Assembly (NCBI GenBank): GCA_963665265.2
Contig: OY762224.2
Location: forward strand, 62,001-126,000
Length of the DNA stretch: 64,000 nucleotides
DNA from: CAXXHQ01 sp963665265
GTDB taxonomy: Bacteria; Planctomycetota; Planctomycetia; Pirellulales; Thermoguttaceae
Direction: 5' to 3'
The notes under the pieces are model-generated. The model was given only the letters and a program-made list of their open reading frames with translations. It searched no databases and was not told where the DNA came from. Positions 17,823 to 26,963 of this stretch are shown one piece after another (positions within the stretch are counted from its first letter, which is position 1; every line of letters begins with the position of its first letter). Both the position numbers and the translations under genes were made by a program.

Positions 17823-18734
17823 CTAATTCCGCTCCGAAAAGGTCTCGATTTCCAAGCGGATCAACTCGGCGATCAATTCGTCGGCCGACTGCGGACGGCG
17901 AATCGGGTCTTTCGCCAAGAGCCGATGAACGAATCGCGACGCCGAAAGCGATAGATGCGGCGCGAACTCCCTAACGTCGGGCGGCGCAGAATGCAGATGC
18001 GCCTCGGCCAAGTCCTCGACGGCGGTCCCTTCGAACGGCGCGCGGCCGCATAACATGTGATAGAGCGTCGCCCCAAGACTGTAAATGTCTGATCGGGCGT
18101 CGATTCGTTGCGTCGAAGTCAGCGCCTCGGGAGCGATGTAACCGAAGGTTCCCATCACGCAGCGATCGGTCGCCGCGTCCTCAGCGTCCATCCGTCGCGC
18201 AAAGCTCAGGTCCAAAAGCGTGGCATGCCCTTCGCGCGAAACTAACACGTTGCTCGGCTTCACATCGTTGTGCGTCCAGCCTACCTGATGCAACGCGGCG
18301 AGCGCCTCGGCGATTTGTCGAGCGATCCAAAGCGCCGCGGGAACGTCGAGCGTGCGTCGCCGCTCCAAACATCGACGGAGGTCCGCCCCTTCCAGCCAAG
18401 GCATAACGACGTAGGGAGTCTTTCGGGCGGTGCCGCCCGAAAGGATCGGCGCCAAATGCGGATGCGATATTTTCCGCCCGACTTCCAACTCGCAGGCAAG
18501 CAAACGCGCGGCGTGCGGATCGTCGGCCCACTCCGGCCTCAACGTCTTTAACGCGTAGTTCGACGCTTGGTCGCGCGAGGAAAGAATCGGTCGAGCGCGA
18601 TAGATGCGGGAAAAACTCCCCTCGGCCGCCAACGCGGTCAATTCCCAACGTCCGAGGCGAAGCGCCTCTACGCGGCATTCCTCACGCAGAACCGGAGCGA
18701 CCTCCGGCCGGATCATTTCTTGCATCTGGGTCAT
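17823..18734 (-). CDS. Serine/threonine protein kinase with atypical motifs
   Basis: This 303-residue soluble Hanks-type kinase has no membrane span. Visible are the VAIK-type lysine K63 (NYALKTL), the helix-C glutamate near E82, the catalytic loop HNDVKPSN at 155-162, and the APE motif at 201-203. Two core motifs depart from the norm: the glycine loop reads AEGSFSRIY (only one of three Gly) and DFG is DLS at 175-177, with the metal-binding Asp kept. It is probably still active, but nucleotide handling may differ. Most bacterial relatives sense through extra domains; here the kinase stands alone. The start at 18734 is chosen by alignment of the kinase fold, since the frame is open 33 codons further. 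Confidence 0.87.
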   Translation of the reverse strand: MTQMQEMIRPEVAPVLREECRVEALRLGRWELTALAAEGSFSRIYRARPILSSRDQASNYALKTLRPEWADDPHAARLLACELEVGRKISHPHLAPILSGGTARKTPYVVMPWLEGADLRRCLERRRTLDVPAALWIARQIAEALAALHQVGWTHNDVKPSNVLVSREGHATLLDLSFARRMDAEDAATDRCVMGTFGYIAPEALTSTQRIDARSDIYSLGATLYHMLCGRAPFEGTAVEDLAEAHLHSAPPDVREFAPHLSLSASRFVHRLLAKDPIRRPQSADELIAELIRLEIETFSERN

Positions 18735-19273
18735 AAGATGTTCACGACTCTTCCGGAAATCGGCGCAGCCTCCCCTCGAAGCGGCGTCGCTTGACCGTTG
18801 AATCGCTCTCGCTTGAAAAGTGAACGAAGCCAACCGGCGCGGACGACGAGCGTCGCGCGGCTCGAGAGAAAAATGGGGCGGAAGTGCGGGCTTCCGCCGA
18901 TCCCCCCTCGGGATTGACTCCGCGTATTCGTTCGACTCTGACGTTTCGACTAGAGCCTAACGATAGCATCGGATTTCCGGCCGAGCAGATTCACCCCAAA
19001 AACACGACATTTTTTCCTTCACGAACTTGAGGCTTTTTTTAAAAAATCTTTCGCTAGCCATAAAGGGGAACCACGGCCGCTACGCAGGAAACCGGCTCAC
19101 TCGCCGCCGAAAAATCACCGCAAACCACCCAAAGACGTCGTTTTGCCGCAGCAAGTCCCTCCTTCCTGTTAGACAACTCCGCCGACAAGCGACTAATCCG
19201 GATGCGACGAAAAAACCGATAGTGACGAAGGAGCCCCGCCGTTTTACTCAACGCTATCGAGAGGACGCAGACG
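18735..19273. other. Gene-free divergent intergenic region
   Basis: These 539 bases separate the minus-strand kinase from the plus-strand secreted Gln/Thr-rich protein. The region is GC-rich near the kinase and has an A/T tract (19033-19047) nearer the other gene. No convincing coding frame, hairpin terminator or consensus promoter was seen. It must hold both promoters. Confidence 0.5.
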
Positions 19274-20191
19274 ATGACTCGTCGAACGTTCGCAATTTTC
19301 GGACTGATCGCCATGTCGCTTGCGCCGAGCCTTTGGGCCGACGAAACCCGCATCATTTCGGAAGGCGGCATCCAGTACCAAGAAGTGCGTCGCAAGGTTC
19401 AGCGTCCGACCTATGAAACGACGATGCAGCAAACGACGCAAGTATATACCCAACCGGAATATTGCACCGAAACCCGCGACATGGTCCAAACCTTCTGGCA
19501 GCCGGTGACGACTTATCGTCAGGAAAGCTATTGGGTCGGCGTATGGAATCCGTTCATCGAGCCTTATGTGGAAACGGAGTGGGTTCCCGAGACGACGATG
19601 CAGCCGGTCTCGACGATCGTCAAGATGCCGGTCACCGTTCAACGCACCGTTACCGGGACTCGCACGGTTCAAACGCCCGTAACGACGCAAAAAATGGTCA
19701 CCGAAGAGATCGTCGTCAGCCGGACGCCGGTAGCGAATACGCTTGCCGCCTCGCCGGTTAATACCCTCCCGGTCGGAGGCGTCGCCGTCAACAGCCTCCC
19801 GACTCAAGGCGTGGCTATCGGCCAATCTCAACCGCAAGTCGCTCAAGCCCCGCCCGTCCAATCGGCTCCTCCGCAACTGCTCACGCAGCAATCGACCGCC
19901 GGATACGCCCCGTCGCAAAACGGATCGAATCCGCTCATTCCATATACGGCTTCGACCTCGGGTTATAATCGTTTCGGAACGCAGCGGTCCGCTCCGCAAA
20001 ACGTTCCGATTCCTTCGACGATTCAGAACCCGCGGCAAGTTTTGCCGAGCGAGCGCGTCGGCGGCTTGGCCCGAATCACGCAAGACCCGCCTCGTTACGG
20101 CGTCTCAAGTCCTTCGTCGCAATGGACTTCGACGCAAGACGGCTCGGGCGCGCAATCGACCGCCTCGAGTTCGCATTCCGGCCGCTATTAA
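19274..20191 (+). CDS. Exported Gln/Thr/Val-rich protein
   Basis: This 305-residue protein has a signal peptide (MTRRTFAIFGLIAMSLAPSLWA). A region of imperfect short repeats covers residues 40-150 (RPTYETTMQQTTQVYTQPEY, then WVPETTMQPVSTIVKMP and VTVQRTVTGTRTVQTPVTTQ). The C-terminal half is low-complexity and rich in Pro, Gln and Ser. The repeat pattern of Tyr/Trp-centred, Thr/Val-rich strands suggests an extracellular fibrous or wall-associated protein; similar ones are frequent in planctomycetes. No enzyme motif is seen. GAGAGGA upstream of the ATG supports the start. Confidence 0.78.
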   Translation: MTRRTFAIFGLIAMSLAPSLWADETRIISEGGIQYQEVRRKVQRPTYETTMQQTTQVYTQPEYCTETRDMVQTFWQPVTTYRQESYWVGVWNPFIEPYVETEWVPETTMQPVSTIVKMPVTVQRTVTGTRTVQTPVTTQKMVTEEIVVSRTPVANTLAASPVNTLPVGGVAVNSLPTQGVAIGQSQPQVAQAPPVQSAPPQLLTQQSTAGYAPSQNGSNPLIPYTASTSGYNRFGTQRSAPQNVPIPSTIQNPRQVLPSERVGGLARITQDPPRYGVSSPSSQWTSTQDGSGAQSTASSSHSGRY

Positions 20192-20239
20192 ACGGCGAAA
20201 ACGCAAAAGCTTGCCTATTAACCCCTTAGCCAATCCCCT

Positions 20240-20267
20240 TTGCCCAAAGCGGCAGTCATGCTAAAAT
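20240..20267 (+). promoter_or_regulatory. Possible sigma-70-type promoter for the 54-residue protein
   Basis: TTGCCC (20240-20245) and TAAAAT (20262-20267) are separated by 16 bases, which would give a leader of about 125 bases before the small gene at 20401. Confidence 0.35.
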
Positions 20268-20400
20268 GGGGGGATCGTGAATTCGGCGCGTCCGTTCGTC
20301 TTGCGCGACCGACAAAGAATTGAACGCCTGACCGGCGTTTCGATTCCAACCAAATACAACCGATTTGAATATACAAAAAATTTCTTCGAGGAGCGTAACC

Positions 20401-20565
20401 ATGAGCCAGACAAAAGAGATCGTCGCCCTGACCGCCGTCAAGCAAAAGCTTGCCGAGAAGTATGAGAATCTTTCTCGCGTCACGCCGAGCCGTCCCCGCG
20501 CCAAGAAGATGATGATCCAAGCGAAGAAGTATCGCCGCCAAGTCGAATTGCTGAAGATGATGTAA
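20401..20565 (+). CDS. 54-residue basic protein of unknown function
   Basis: The protein begins MSQTKEIVALTAVKQKLAEK and ends RRQVELLKMM; it is rich in Lys and Arg and predicted helical. GAGGAG lies seven bases before the ATG at 20401, a strong ribosome binding site that sets the start over an in-frame ATG at 20365. A candidate promoter sits upstream and the stop is followed by the yqgE gene, so it is probably expressed by itself or with yqgE. The basic helical nature suggests nucleic-acid or ribosome contact, but this is inference. Confidence 0.6.
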   Translation: MSQTKEIVALTAVKQKLAEKYENLSRVTPSRPRAKKMMIQAKKYRRQVELLKMM

Positions 20566-20646
20566 TCTCCCGTCGCAATTCCTTTGCCGAGCGTCGCGTT
20601 CGAGAGTCGGTTGTTTCATTTCCGCGTAATGTCGGGTGAACGCTCT

Positions 20647-21198
20647 ATGACGTCGCTGACCGGCCGCCTATTAGTCGCATCGCCGCATTTAGCCGATCCG
20701 AATTTCGTTCGGACCGTTGCGCTGATGGTCCAACATGGCGAGCAGGGCGCGCTCGGCTTAGTGTTGAATCGGCCGATCGAGAAGACCGTTCAAGATTTAT
20801 GGCGGGAGGTCGGCGGCGGCCCCTGCCGTTGCCACGATTCCGTCTTTTTCGGCGGTCCCGTGCCCGGCCCGCTCATGGCCGTCCACTGCAATCCCGCGTT
20901 GGCCGAGCTGGAGATCATGCCCGGCCTTTTTTTCGCGGCAGCGAAACAAAATCTCGACGCCTTGGTCGCCGACGGCGGGTCGCCTTTCAAAATCTTCGTC
21001 GGACATTCCGGCTGGGGCCCCGGCCAGCTCGACGGAGAACTTGCCGAAGGCGCTTGGCTGACCACGACGGCCGCAGCGGAGTTCGTCTTCGGCGGCGAAG
21101 AAAACCTTTGGCAAAGCGCCTCGAAAAAAATCGGTCGCCAATGGTTGGAAGAGTCGCTCCACATCCGTGATTTTCCCGACGACCCGTCGGTAAATTAA
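20647..21198 (+). CDS. YqgE/AlgH family protein
   Basis: This 183-residue protein matches the YqgE/AlgH family (DUF179): LTGRLLVASPHLADPNFVRTV at the start, GALGLVLNRP near residue 37, FFGGPVPGPLMAVH, and KIFVGHSGWGPGQLDGEL near residue 115. The biochemical role of this widespread soluble family is not settled; AlgH was first linked to alginate regulation in Pseudomonas. GGGTGA lies upstream of the ATG at 20647, and ATGs at 20629 and 20584 are alternatives. The next gene is msrA after about 95 bases. Confidence 0.88.
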   Translation: MTSLTGRLLVASPHLADPNFVRTVALMVQHGEQGALGLVLNRPIEKTVQDLWREVGGGPCRCHDSVFFGGPVPGPLMAVHCNPALAELEIMPGLFFAAAKQNLDALVADGGSPFKIFVGHSGWGPGQLDGELAEGAWLTTTAAAEFVFGGEENLWQSASKKIGRQWLEESLHIRDFPDDPSVN

Positions 21199-21293
21199 CC
21201 CGCCTACAACTAGCCCGTCCGCGTTCGGCCGACTCGACCCTATCACGGCCGCATGCCGCCCGCCGCATTTTCTCTTGGAGAGTTATTTCCGCC

Positions 21294-21797
21294 ATGTCAG
21301 ACGCAAAAACGACCGCTACCGAAAAAGCGATGTTCGCCGCCGGCTGCTTCTGGGGAACCGAAGCCGCCTTCCGGCAAGTTCCCGGCGTCCTCGACGTCAC
21401 GGTCGGCTATAGCGGCGGAACCGTCGTCGATCCGACCTATCCCGAGGTAAAGACCGGCAAGACCGGCCACGCCGAGGTCGCCCTCGTCGAATTCGATCCG
21501 GCGAAAACCAGTTACGACGCCTTGCTCGAAGCGTTCTGGAAGATGCACGACCCGACGACGCTCAATCGCCAAGGCGTCGACGTCGGCACGCAATATCGCT
21601 CCGGAATTTATTTCTTCACCGCCGAGCAGCGGACGGCGGCCGAAACCTCGAAAGCAAAATGGCAATCGAGCGGAAAGTTCGGCGATCCGATCGTCACCGA
21701 AATTCTTCCCGCCCAACCGTTCTACCGCGCCGAGGAATATCACCAACGCTATTTTGAAAAGACGGGCGAAGCGAATTGCCACCTGCCGGGAAAGTAA
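21294..21797 (+). CDS. msrA: Peptide-methionine (S)-S-oxide reductase
   Basis: This 167-residue MsrA repairs oxidised methionine in proteins. It has the catalytic motif GCFWGTEAAF with Cys18, the conserved KTGKTGHAEVALVEFDP and NRQGVDVGTQYRSGIYF blocks, and a near-C-terminal Cys (EANCHLPGK) that probably acts as recycling cysteine. No signal peptide is seen, so it is cytoplasmic. GGAG lies upstream. No msrB domain is fused or adjacent. Confidence 0.95.
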   Translation: MSDAKTTATEKAMFAAGCFWGTEAAFRQVPGVLDVTVGYSGGTVVDPTYPEVKTGKTGHAEVALVEFDPAKTSYDALLEAFWKMHDPTTLNRQGVDVGTQYRSGIYFFTAEQRTAAETSKAKWQSSGKFGDPIVTEILPAQPFYRAEEYHQRYFEKTGEANCHLPGK

Positions 21798-21850
21798 ACC
21801 TCCCGCGCATCCTAATTTAAATAATCACGTCGCCTCGTAGCTCCCGCAAA

Positions 21851-22828
21851 ATGCCGTTAAGCAAAACTAGTTCGTCAATTTGGGGCGTCGTCTTTTGCGT
21901 CTGCGCCGCGTTGTTCTACACCGTGGCCAATATCTGCATGCGAAAAGTCGCCGCGCTCGGCGCCGAACCGCTCTGGGCCGTCGGCAATAAAGAGTTCGTC
22001 ACCGTCTTGGCCGCCGCCCCCTGGATGCTCATGCGGGCAGCGCGCGGCATGAAGGTTTGGCCCGCCCCGAAAGAGTTTCTTTACATCGTACTCGTCGGAC
22101 TCGCCATCCAAGTGATCGGCAACATCGGCGTGCAATGGTCGCTCGGCGTCGTCGGATTGGCCGTGACGATTCCCGCCTCGATCGGCTCGTCTTTGATATT
22201 CGGCGCGACGTTCGGCGTCGTCCTGCTCAAAGAGAAAGTCTCGGCCCGCTCGCTTTTCGCGATCGGTCTGTTGATCGGGTCGTTAGCGATCCTCGGAATC
22301 GGCGCGAAAACGGCTTCGCTGAACGAAACTTCCGCGGCGGCGCCCGCCGTCGCGCCAATGGCGTCCGTCGCCCTCCTCGCGTTCTTCTGTTCGGTCACCG
22401 CCGGCATGACCTACGCCCTGCTGAGCATCGTCATTCGCCGCAGCATGACCGGCACGACCCCGCAAAGCGCGCTCGTCTTTCTCATCACGTTCTGCGGCGC
22501 CGCGTCGCTCTGGCCGATCTCCTTCTATCAGCACGGCTTATCCGTCATCACGTCGACGACTTCCCAACAGTATTTCTGGATATACTCCGCCGGAATCTTC
22601 AACCTCCTCGGTTTCCTTTCCATTACGAAAGGCCTGGGACTGACGACGGTCGTTCACGGCAACTCGTTGAATTCGTCCCAGGTCGCCTTAGCGGCGATCG
22701 CCGGCGTCGTTTTCTTCAACGAACCGCTCACCGCCTGGCTCGTCGCCGGCGCCGCGCTCACCGCGCTCGGAATCATGCTCATCGATCGTCCCGCTTCCGC
22801 GGTCGAAACTCCCGAAACGCCTTTATAA
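21851..22828 (+). CDS. EamA/DMT-superfamily transporter
   Basis: This 325-residue inner-membrane protein has about ten spans and the two-fold internal repeat typical of EamA permeases; each half ends in a helix with conserved Gly/Pro (VTIPASIGSSLIFGATFGVVLLKEK in the first half, LAAIAGVVFFNEPLTAWLVAG in the second). Members export or import small metabolites; the substrate is not indicated by context. The gene ends at a strong hairpin terminator shared with the convergent M16 peptidase gene. Confidence 0.85.
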   Translation: MPLSKTSSSIWGVVFCVCAALFYTVANICMRKVAALGAEPLWAVGNKEFVTVLAAAPWMLMRAARGMKVWPAPKEFLYIVLVGLAIQVIGNIGVQWSLGVVGLAVTIPASIGSSLIFGATFGVVLLKEKVSARSLFAIGLLIGSLAILGIGAKTASLNETSAAAPAVAPMASVALLAFFCSVTAGMTYALLSIVIRRSMTGTTPQSALVFLITFCGAASLWPISFYQHGLSVITSTTSQQYFWIYSAGIFNLLGFLSITKGLGLTTVVHGNSLNSSQVALAAIAGVVFFNEPLTAWLVAGAALTALGIMLIDRPASAVETPETPL

Positions 22829-22834
22829 GCGCAC

Positions 22835-22868
22835 AAAAAAACGGGACGACCTCTCGATCGTCCCGTTT
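22835..22868. terminator. Bidirectional rho-independent terminator
   Basis: A perfect 11-bp stem AAACGGGACGA/TCGTCCCGTTT (22839-22849 and 22858-22868) with an 8-base loop lies between two convergent genes. The run of A before it (22835-22841) gives a U-tract for the minus-strand M16 gene. Confidence 0.85.
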
Positions 22869-22897
22869 CGTTCATCTCAACGTTCGGCGAAACGTCT

Positions 22898-25732
22898 CTA
22901 CTTCGTCGGTTGCAACTTGAACGTTTCGTCAAATTGCAAAACCTTCAAATCCTTGCCGACGGGCAGCTCCCGCAAGCTCTTTTCGACCTTCTCGCGATCG
23001 CCCACCACGACGATTAGCAGATTCTCCGGCTTCAGATACTTTTTCGCGACTTCGGTCACTTGATCCGTCGTGACCGAGGCGATGCCGGGCTGAATCGTGT
23101 TGAAATAATCGTCCGGCAAGTGGAACTGCACGATCGATTCGAGTTGGGCGGCCAGCGACGACGACGTTTCGAAATTCGCCGGGAATCCGCGAATCACGAA
23201 CGTCTTGCAGAAATCCATCTCGTCGGCCTTTATCGGTCGATCGGCGGCGATCTCGCGAATCTCCTTGATCATTTCTGTCAACGCCGGAGCGGTTACCGCC
23301 GTTTGCACGCTGGCCGAGGCCGTGTACGTTCCCGTTCCGCGACCGCGCCAATCGAACAACGTCCGCGCGCCGTAGGTGTAACCTTTATCCTCGCGCAAGT
23401 TCATGTTCAAGCGGCTGGCGAACTGTCCGCCCAGCGCCGAGTTCATCACCGACAACGGGAAATAGTCCGGCGTCGAACGTTCGGTTCCAACTAGCGCCGC
23501 CGTTACGACCGACTGCGCCGCTCCCGGCTTGTCGATCAAAATCATCCGTGTGGGAAGCTCCGTCGGCGCGGCGAATTTCGTCTCCGCCTTCGTTCCTTCT
23601 TTCTTCCAATCGGCGAAAACTCGCTCCAACTCCGTCTTCGCTTCGTCTAACGTCACGTCGCCGACGACGATCACCGTCGCCGCGTTCGGCGCGATCTTCT
23701 CCGTTTGGAACTTCTTAAGATCGTCGCGCGTGATCGACTTCAAGCTCGCGGCGTCGCCGAAGCTCGGATGACCGTAAGGATGATCGTAACCGTACATCGC
23801 TTGTAATACGGTCAAATTGGCGAGAATCGTCGCTTCATTTCGAATCTGCATCAAGCGACCGAGCGCCATGTTTTGCTGACGGCTCAATTCCTTTTGCGGG
23901 AACGCCGGATTCCGAAGCACGTCGCCGAGAATGTCCAACGCCTTCGGCAAACGACCCTTTAACGAATAAAGTCGCGCGGCGAAATCGTCTTTACCGGCGA
24001 CGACGGCGAGCGACGCGCCGATATCGGCCAAGCCCTCGGCAATTTGCTCCGACGAACGGGTCTCAGTCCCTTCGTCCCAGGTCGCCGCGGCAAGACTTGC
24101 CAAGCCCGACTTGCCGGCCGGATCGTCGGCGCCGCCGACGGGGAACGTCACGTGAACGCTCACGGCCGGCGTCTCGTGATTCTCCATCACCAGCAACGAC
24201 ATGCCGTTCGACAGCTTCGCGCGATGCAGAGGCGGAAGTTGGAACTTCGGCTCGGCGCCGGCGGTCGGCAACGTCGTTCGCGCCGCGTCTTCCGCGGGCT
24301 CTTTCGCCGTCGGAATGATCGGCGTCTTCACCGACTTCGCCATCTCCTTGCGCGCTTCGACCGCCGCGACGCGCGGATCGGGCGTCACCGTCTGCTCCTT
24401 GCCCGGCGTCACTTCGACCGCCACGTTCGCTCGGCTGAGATACTTCTTCGCCACGCGCTGCACGTCCGACGGCGTCACTTTGCCGTAACGCGCGAAATCT
24501 TTTTCCAAATAGCCCGGATCGCCGGTCATCACGTTATACATATTCAGTCGATCGGCCCGACCGTTGAACTCGCTAATCCCTTCCAACGATTTGACCATCG
24601 CTGTTTCCCGATTCGCCGCCGCGCGGGAAATCTCCTCGGCCGTCGGCGGCTCGTCTTGAATCTTCTTAATCTCCTCCAAAACGATCTTTTCGACGTCCGG
24701 GAGAGTCTTGCCCGGGCGAGCCGTGGCCGTGATCGAGAACGAGCCGCTGATCTCGCCCGAGTCTTGACCGGCCATCACGTCTTGCGCGATTTGCTCGTCG
24801 CGAACCAAGCGACGATAGAGCCGCGAGGTCTTTCCGCCCGCCAAAACGTCGCCTAAAACATCCAACTCGGCGTCGTCTTCTGCCAACATCGGAACGGTCA
24901 ACCAGGTCAAATACAAACGAGCGAGGCCGACGCGGTCGGTCATCTTAATCCGCTTCGATTCCTTCAACTCCGGAACCGACGGCTTCATCTTTTCCGGCTT
25001 CGGGCCGGGAGCGATCGGCGCGAAATACTTCTCCACGAGCTTCTTCGCCTCGGCCGGATTGAAATCGCCGGCAATGCACAAACTGGCGTTGGCCGGGTGA
25101 TAATATTGACGGAAGAAGTTCGCCACGTCTTCGCGCGAAGCTTGATCCAAGTCGGCCATCGAGCCGATCGTCGGCCAGCTATACGAATGATCGGGCGGCA
25201 AAAGCGCGGCCAAAATCGTTTCGTAAACTTGCCCGTACGGCTTGTTCTCGTAACTCTGACGGCGTTCGTTCTTCACCACGCTGCGCTGATTTTCCAATCG
25301 TTCGGGCGTCATCGACGGCAACAGAAACGCCATGCGGTCCGATTCCATCCACAAGGCCAACTCTAAAAAGTTCGACGGAACCGTCTCCCAATAGTTCGTG
25401 CGGTCCAAGCTGGTCGAGCCGTTGATCCGCCCCCCCGCCTTTTGCAGCGGCAGGAAATAATCTTTGTCCAAATGCTTCGAGCCTTGGAACATCATATGTT
25501 CGAAGAGATGGGCGAAACCGGTTTTGCCCGGCTGCTCGTTCTTCGAGCCGACGTGATACCAAATGTTTACGCCGACGATGGGCGTCGAATGATCTTCATG
25601 CAGAATCACGTCCATGCCGTTCGGCAGCGTGTATTTCTCAAAAGGAATTTTCGGAATGGTTGCGGTCGGCGCGTCGGCCGCCATCGCCGGCGCGGCGGAC
25701 AAAACGAGTAACACGGACATCAAAAATTTCAC
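22898..25732 (-). CDS. Exported two-module M16 (insulinase/pitrilysin) peptidase
   Basis: This 944-residue protein has a signal peptide (MKFLMSVLLVLSAAPAMAAD) and two M16 units. The first, at about residues 30-460, has the inverted zinc motif H75-L-F-E78-H79 and the third ligand E156 in KNERRQ, so it is catalytic. The second, at about 500-930, lacks HxxEH (MSLLVMENHETPAVSVHVTFPVG) and should be the non-catalytic half of the clam-shell chamber, with the typical late block GAQSVVTAALVG-like and GYTYGART. It degrades small peptides, probably in the periplasm. It is preceded by a 1.2 kb gene-free region. Confidence 0.93.
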   Translation of the reverse strand: MKFLMSVLLVLSAAPAMAADAPTATIPKIPFEKYTLPNGMDVILHEDHSTPIVGVNIWYHVGSKNEQPGKTGFAHLFEHMMFQGSKHLDKDYFLPLQKAGGRINGSTSLDRTNYWETVPSNFLELALWMESDRMAFLLPSMTPERLENQRSVVKNERRQSYENKPYGQVYETILAALLPPDHSYSWPTIGSMADLDQASREDVANFFRQYYHPANASLCIAGDFNPAEAKKLVEKYFAPIAPGPKPEKMKPSVPELKESKRIKMTDRVGLARLYLTWLTVPMLAEDDAELDVLGDVLAGGKTSRLYRRLVRDEQIAQDVMAGQDSGEISGSFSITATARPGKTLPDVEKIVLEEIKKIQDEPPTAEEISRAAANRETAMVKSLEGISEFNGRADRLNMYNVMTGDPGYLEKDFARYGKVTPSDVQRVAKKYLSRANVAVEVTPGKEQTVTPDPRVAAVEARKEMAKSVKTPIIPTAKEPAEDAARTTLPTAGAEPKFQLPPLHRAKLSNGMSLLVMENHETPAVSVHVTFPVGGADDPAGKSGLASLAAATWDEGTETRSSEQIAEGLADIGASLAVVAGKDDFAARLYSLKGRLPKALDILGDVLRNPAFPQKELSRQQNMALGRLMQIRNEATILANLTVLQAMYGYDHPYGHPSFGDAASLKSITRDDLKKFQTEKIAPNAATVIVVGDVTLDEAKTELERVFADWKKEGTKAETKFAAPTELPTRMILIDKPGAAQSVVTAALVGTERSTPDYFPLSVMNSALGGQFASRLNMNLREDKGYTYGARTLFDWRGRGTGTYTASASVQTAVTAPALTEMIKEIREIAADRPIKADEMDFCKTFVIRGFPANFETSSSLAAQLESIVQFHLPDDYFNTIQPGIASVTTDQVTEVAKKYLKPENLLIVVVGDREKVEKSLRELPVGKDLKVLQFDETFKLQPTK

Positions 25733-25974
25733 GGGCGTCTCCTAGCAAAACGGCAAAATAGTTCGACACGTATTAGACAGTACGAAACGGGATGAGAAAT
25801 CGTTCGTAACATCTTGCGGAAATTGACGTTACGCCTTAGGCACTGATAATTTACGATTGCCGAACTATTTTCAAGGGGGGCATGGGCGCTTTTCTGCCGA
25901 AAATCCGCCGGGCGTCGGGTGCGAAAATCGCCGAAAACGCCCGAAGCGGGCGAATATCGTTTGCGGTTGGGTGC

Positions 25975-25997
25975 CACTGGCTGCTTGCCAGCCAGTG
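25975..25997. repeat. Hairpin with CTTGC loop (first)
   Basis: A perfect 9-bp stem CACTGGCTG/CAGCCAGTG encloses loop CTTGC, preceded by GGGTGC. It shares the loop and left flank with the hairpin at 26294, although the stem sequence is entirely different. Confidence 0.65.
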
Positions 25998-26244
25998 CGG
26001 TTTCTAGCAAATGAACACGTCACATCGAAGTGAAAACGCTCGATATTCCGCCGAAATCTCGCGGAGACAGGGAGACGCGGAGGATTTTTAGACAGGATGA
26101 ACAAGATTTTCAGGATTCACAGGATTGACTCAGGCCGAGAAAATGCCGTTCATCGCTTCAATCCTGCATGGCGTCTTAGTTTCGCCCTCTGCGATCTTGG
26201 CGGTCTCTGCGCGAGAATCTCTTGCAAGGAAATCGCGGAGAATG

Positions 26245-26275
26245 GTTTAACCAAGAAACACGCGAAACGGACGAA
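26245..26275 (+). repeat. 31-base repeat, left arm of inverted pair
   Basis: It starts GTTTAACCAAGAAACACGCG. The reverse complement of 26534-26564 matches it at 26 of 31 positions. Confidence 0.65.
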
Positions 26276-26284
26276 AAAAACCGC

Positions 26285-26318
26285 GTAGGGTGCCATGTCC
26301 ACGCTTGCCGTGGACATG
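26285..26318 (+). repeat. GTAG-footed hairpin with CTTGC loop (second)
   Basis: GTAG (26285-26288) and GGTGC precede a perfect 10-bp stem CATGTCCACG/CGTGGACATG around loop CTTGC, the same loop as at 25984-25988. Confidence 0.7.
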
Positions 26319-26369
26319 CTGCTGATTGCCGACCGAGCTCAAATGCGTCTGAAGAAAATCAACCGCGCT

Positions 26370-26395
26370 GTAGGGAACGGCCTCTGTGCCGTTCC
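26370..26395 (+). repeat. REP-like hairpin, GGAACGGC type
   Basis: GTAG (26370-26373) is followed by GGAACGGC/GCCGTTCC around loop CTCTGT. It is a close relative of the units at 10218, 32270 and 48520. Confidence 0.7.
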
Positions 26396-26533
26396 GCCCT
26401 GCCCCTTACGCCCTAGGCCCTTTCGCGGCCAATAAAACCTGCCGCCTCTCCGTGTCCTCCGTGGCTCCGTGGTGAAACAATGCCTCGTTGCGCTCCCATG
26501 TCTCGGCGCGAAGAATCTCGCGGCTGTTTCCCT

Positions 26534-26564
26534 TTCGTTTCTTTCGCGTATTTCGTGGTTAAAC
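26534..26564 (-). repeat. 31-base repeat, right arm of inverted pair
   Basis: On the minus strand it starts GTTTAACCACGAAATACGCG. It is the inverted partner of 26245-26275. Confidence 0.65.
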
Positions 26565-26963
26565 AATTATTCTTGAAATCGGGCCAGGCCCTTCGCTAGA
26601 ATTCTCCGCGACGATATCCTCGTCGGAAAGACTGGCGACCTTTCCTCCGTTCTTTGACAATTTAATCTTCTTTCGGCAAGCGGCCTTCGGCGGGCCGGCC
26701 TTGCCGCCGCTCACGCCGCGCCCTTCGCGCAGTAGCGACAAAATCCGCCCGCCTCTCTTTTCAGCTTCTTGCGATCTCTGCGTCCTCGGCGTCTCTGCGG
26801 TAAATATAAAAAGCGAGATCCGTCGAAACCAAGAAATTTCAATTTTTCGGCTGAAAAAGGCGTCCATATTCTCTAGCCGTTCGCGAAGACAAGAAAAACG
26901 CGGGGGACGTTCCGCCGCTAGACGAAACGTCCCCGATCGCATCCTCGATCGTTCACGCAGGAG

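Larger units (their letters stand above)
25733..26963. other. 1.2 kb gene-free region of decayed repeats
   Basis: No credible gene lies in these 1231 bases. The region is a patchwork of short repeat-like segments. Two hairpins share loop CTTGC (25975-25997, 26294-26318). A REP-like unit lies at 26370. An inverted pair of 31-base elements (26245-26275 and 26534-26564) is 26/31 identical. Several degenerate 'CTCTGCG...TCTCTGCG' and 'CTCCGTG...CTCCGTGG' phrases occur (near 26190, 26447 and 26772, with an opposite-strand version near 26050). A 'CAGGATTxxCAGGATT' phrase lies near 26104. Such phrases are typical of dispersed non-coding repeats in planctomycetes. Confidence 0.7.

Noticed and set aside
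16609..17826. Plus-strand open frame of 405 codons inside the large exported-protein gene
   Set aside because: It is arginine-rich and antisense to a gene with a good signal peptide; there is no recognisable protein pattern.
18742..18969. 75-codon minus-strand frame upstream of the kinase
   Set aside because: It is Arg/Ser-rich without a ribosome binding site or family features, and overlaps the likely promoter region.
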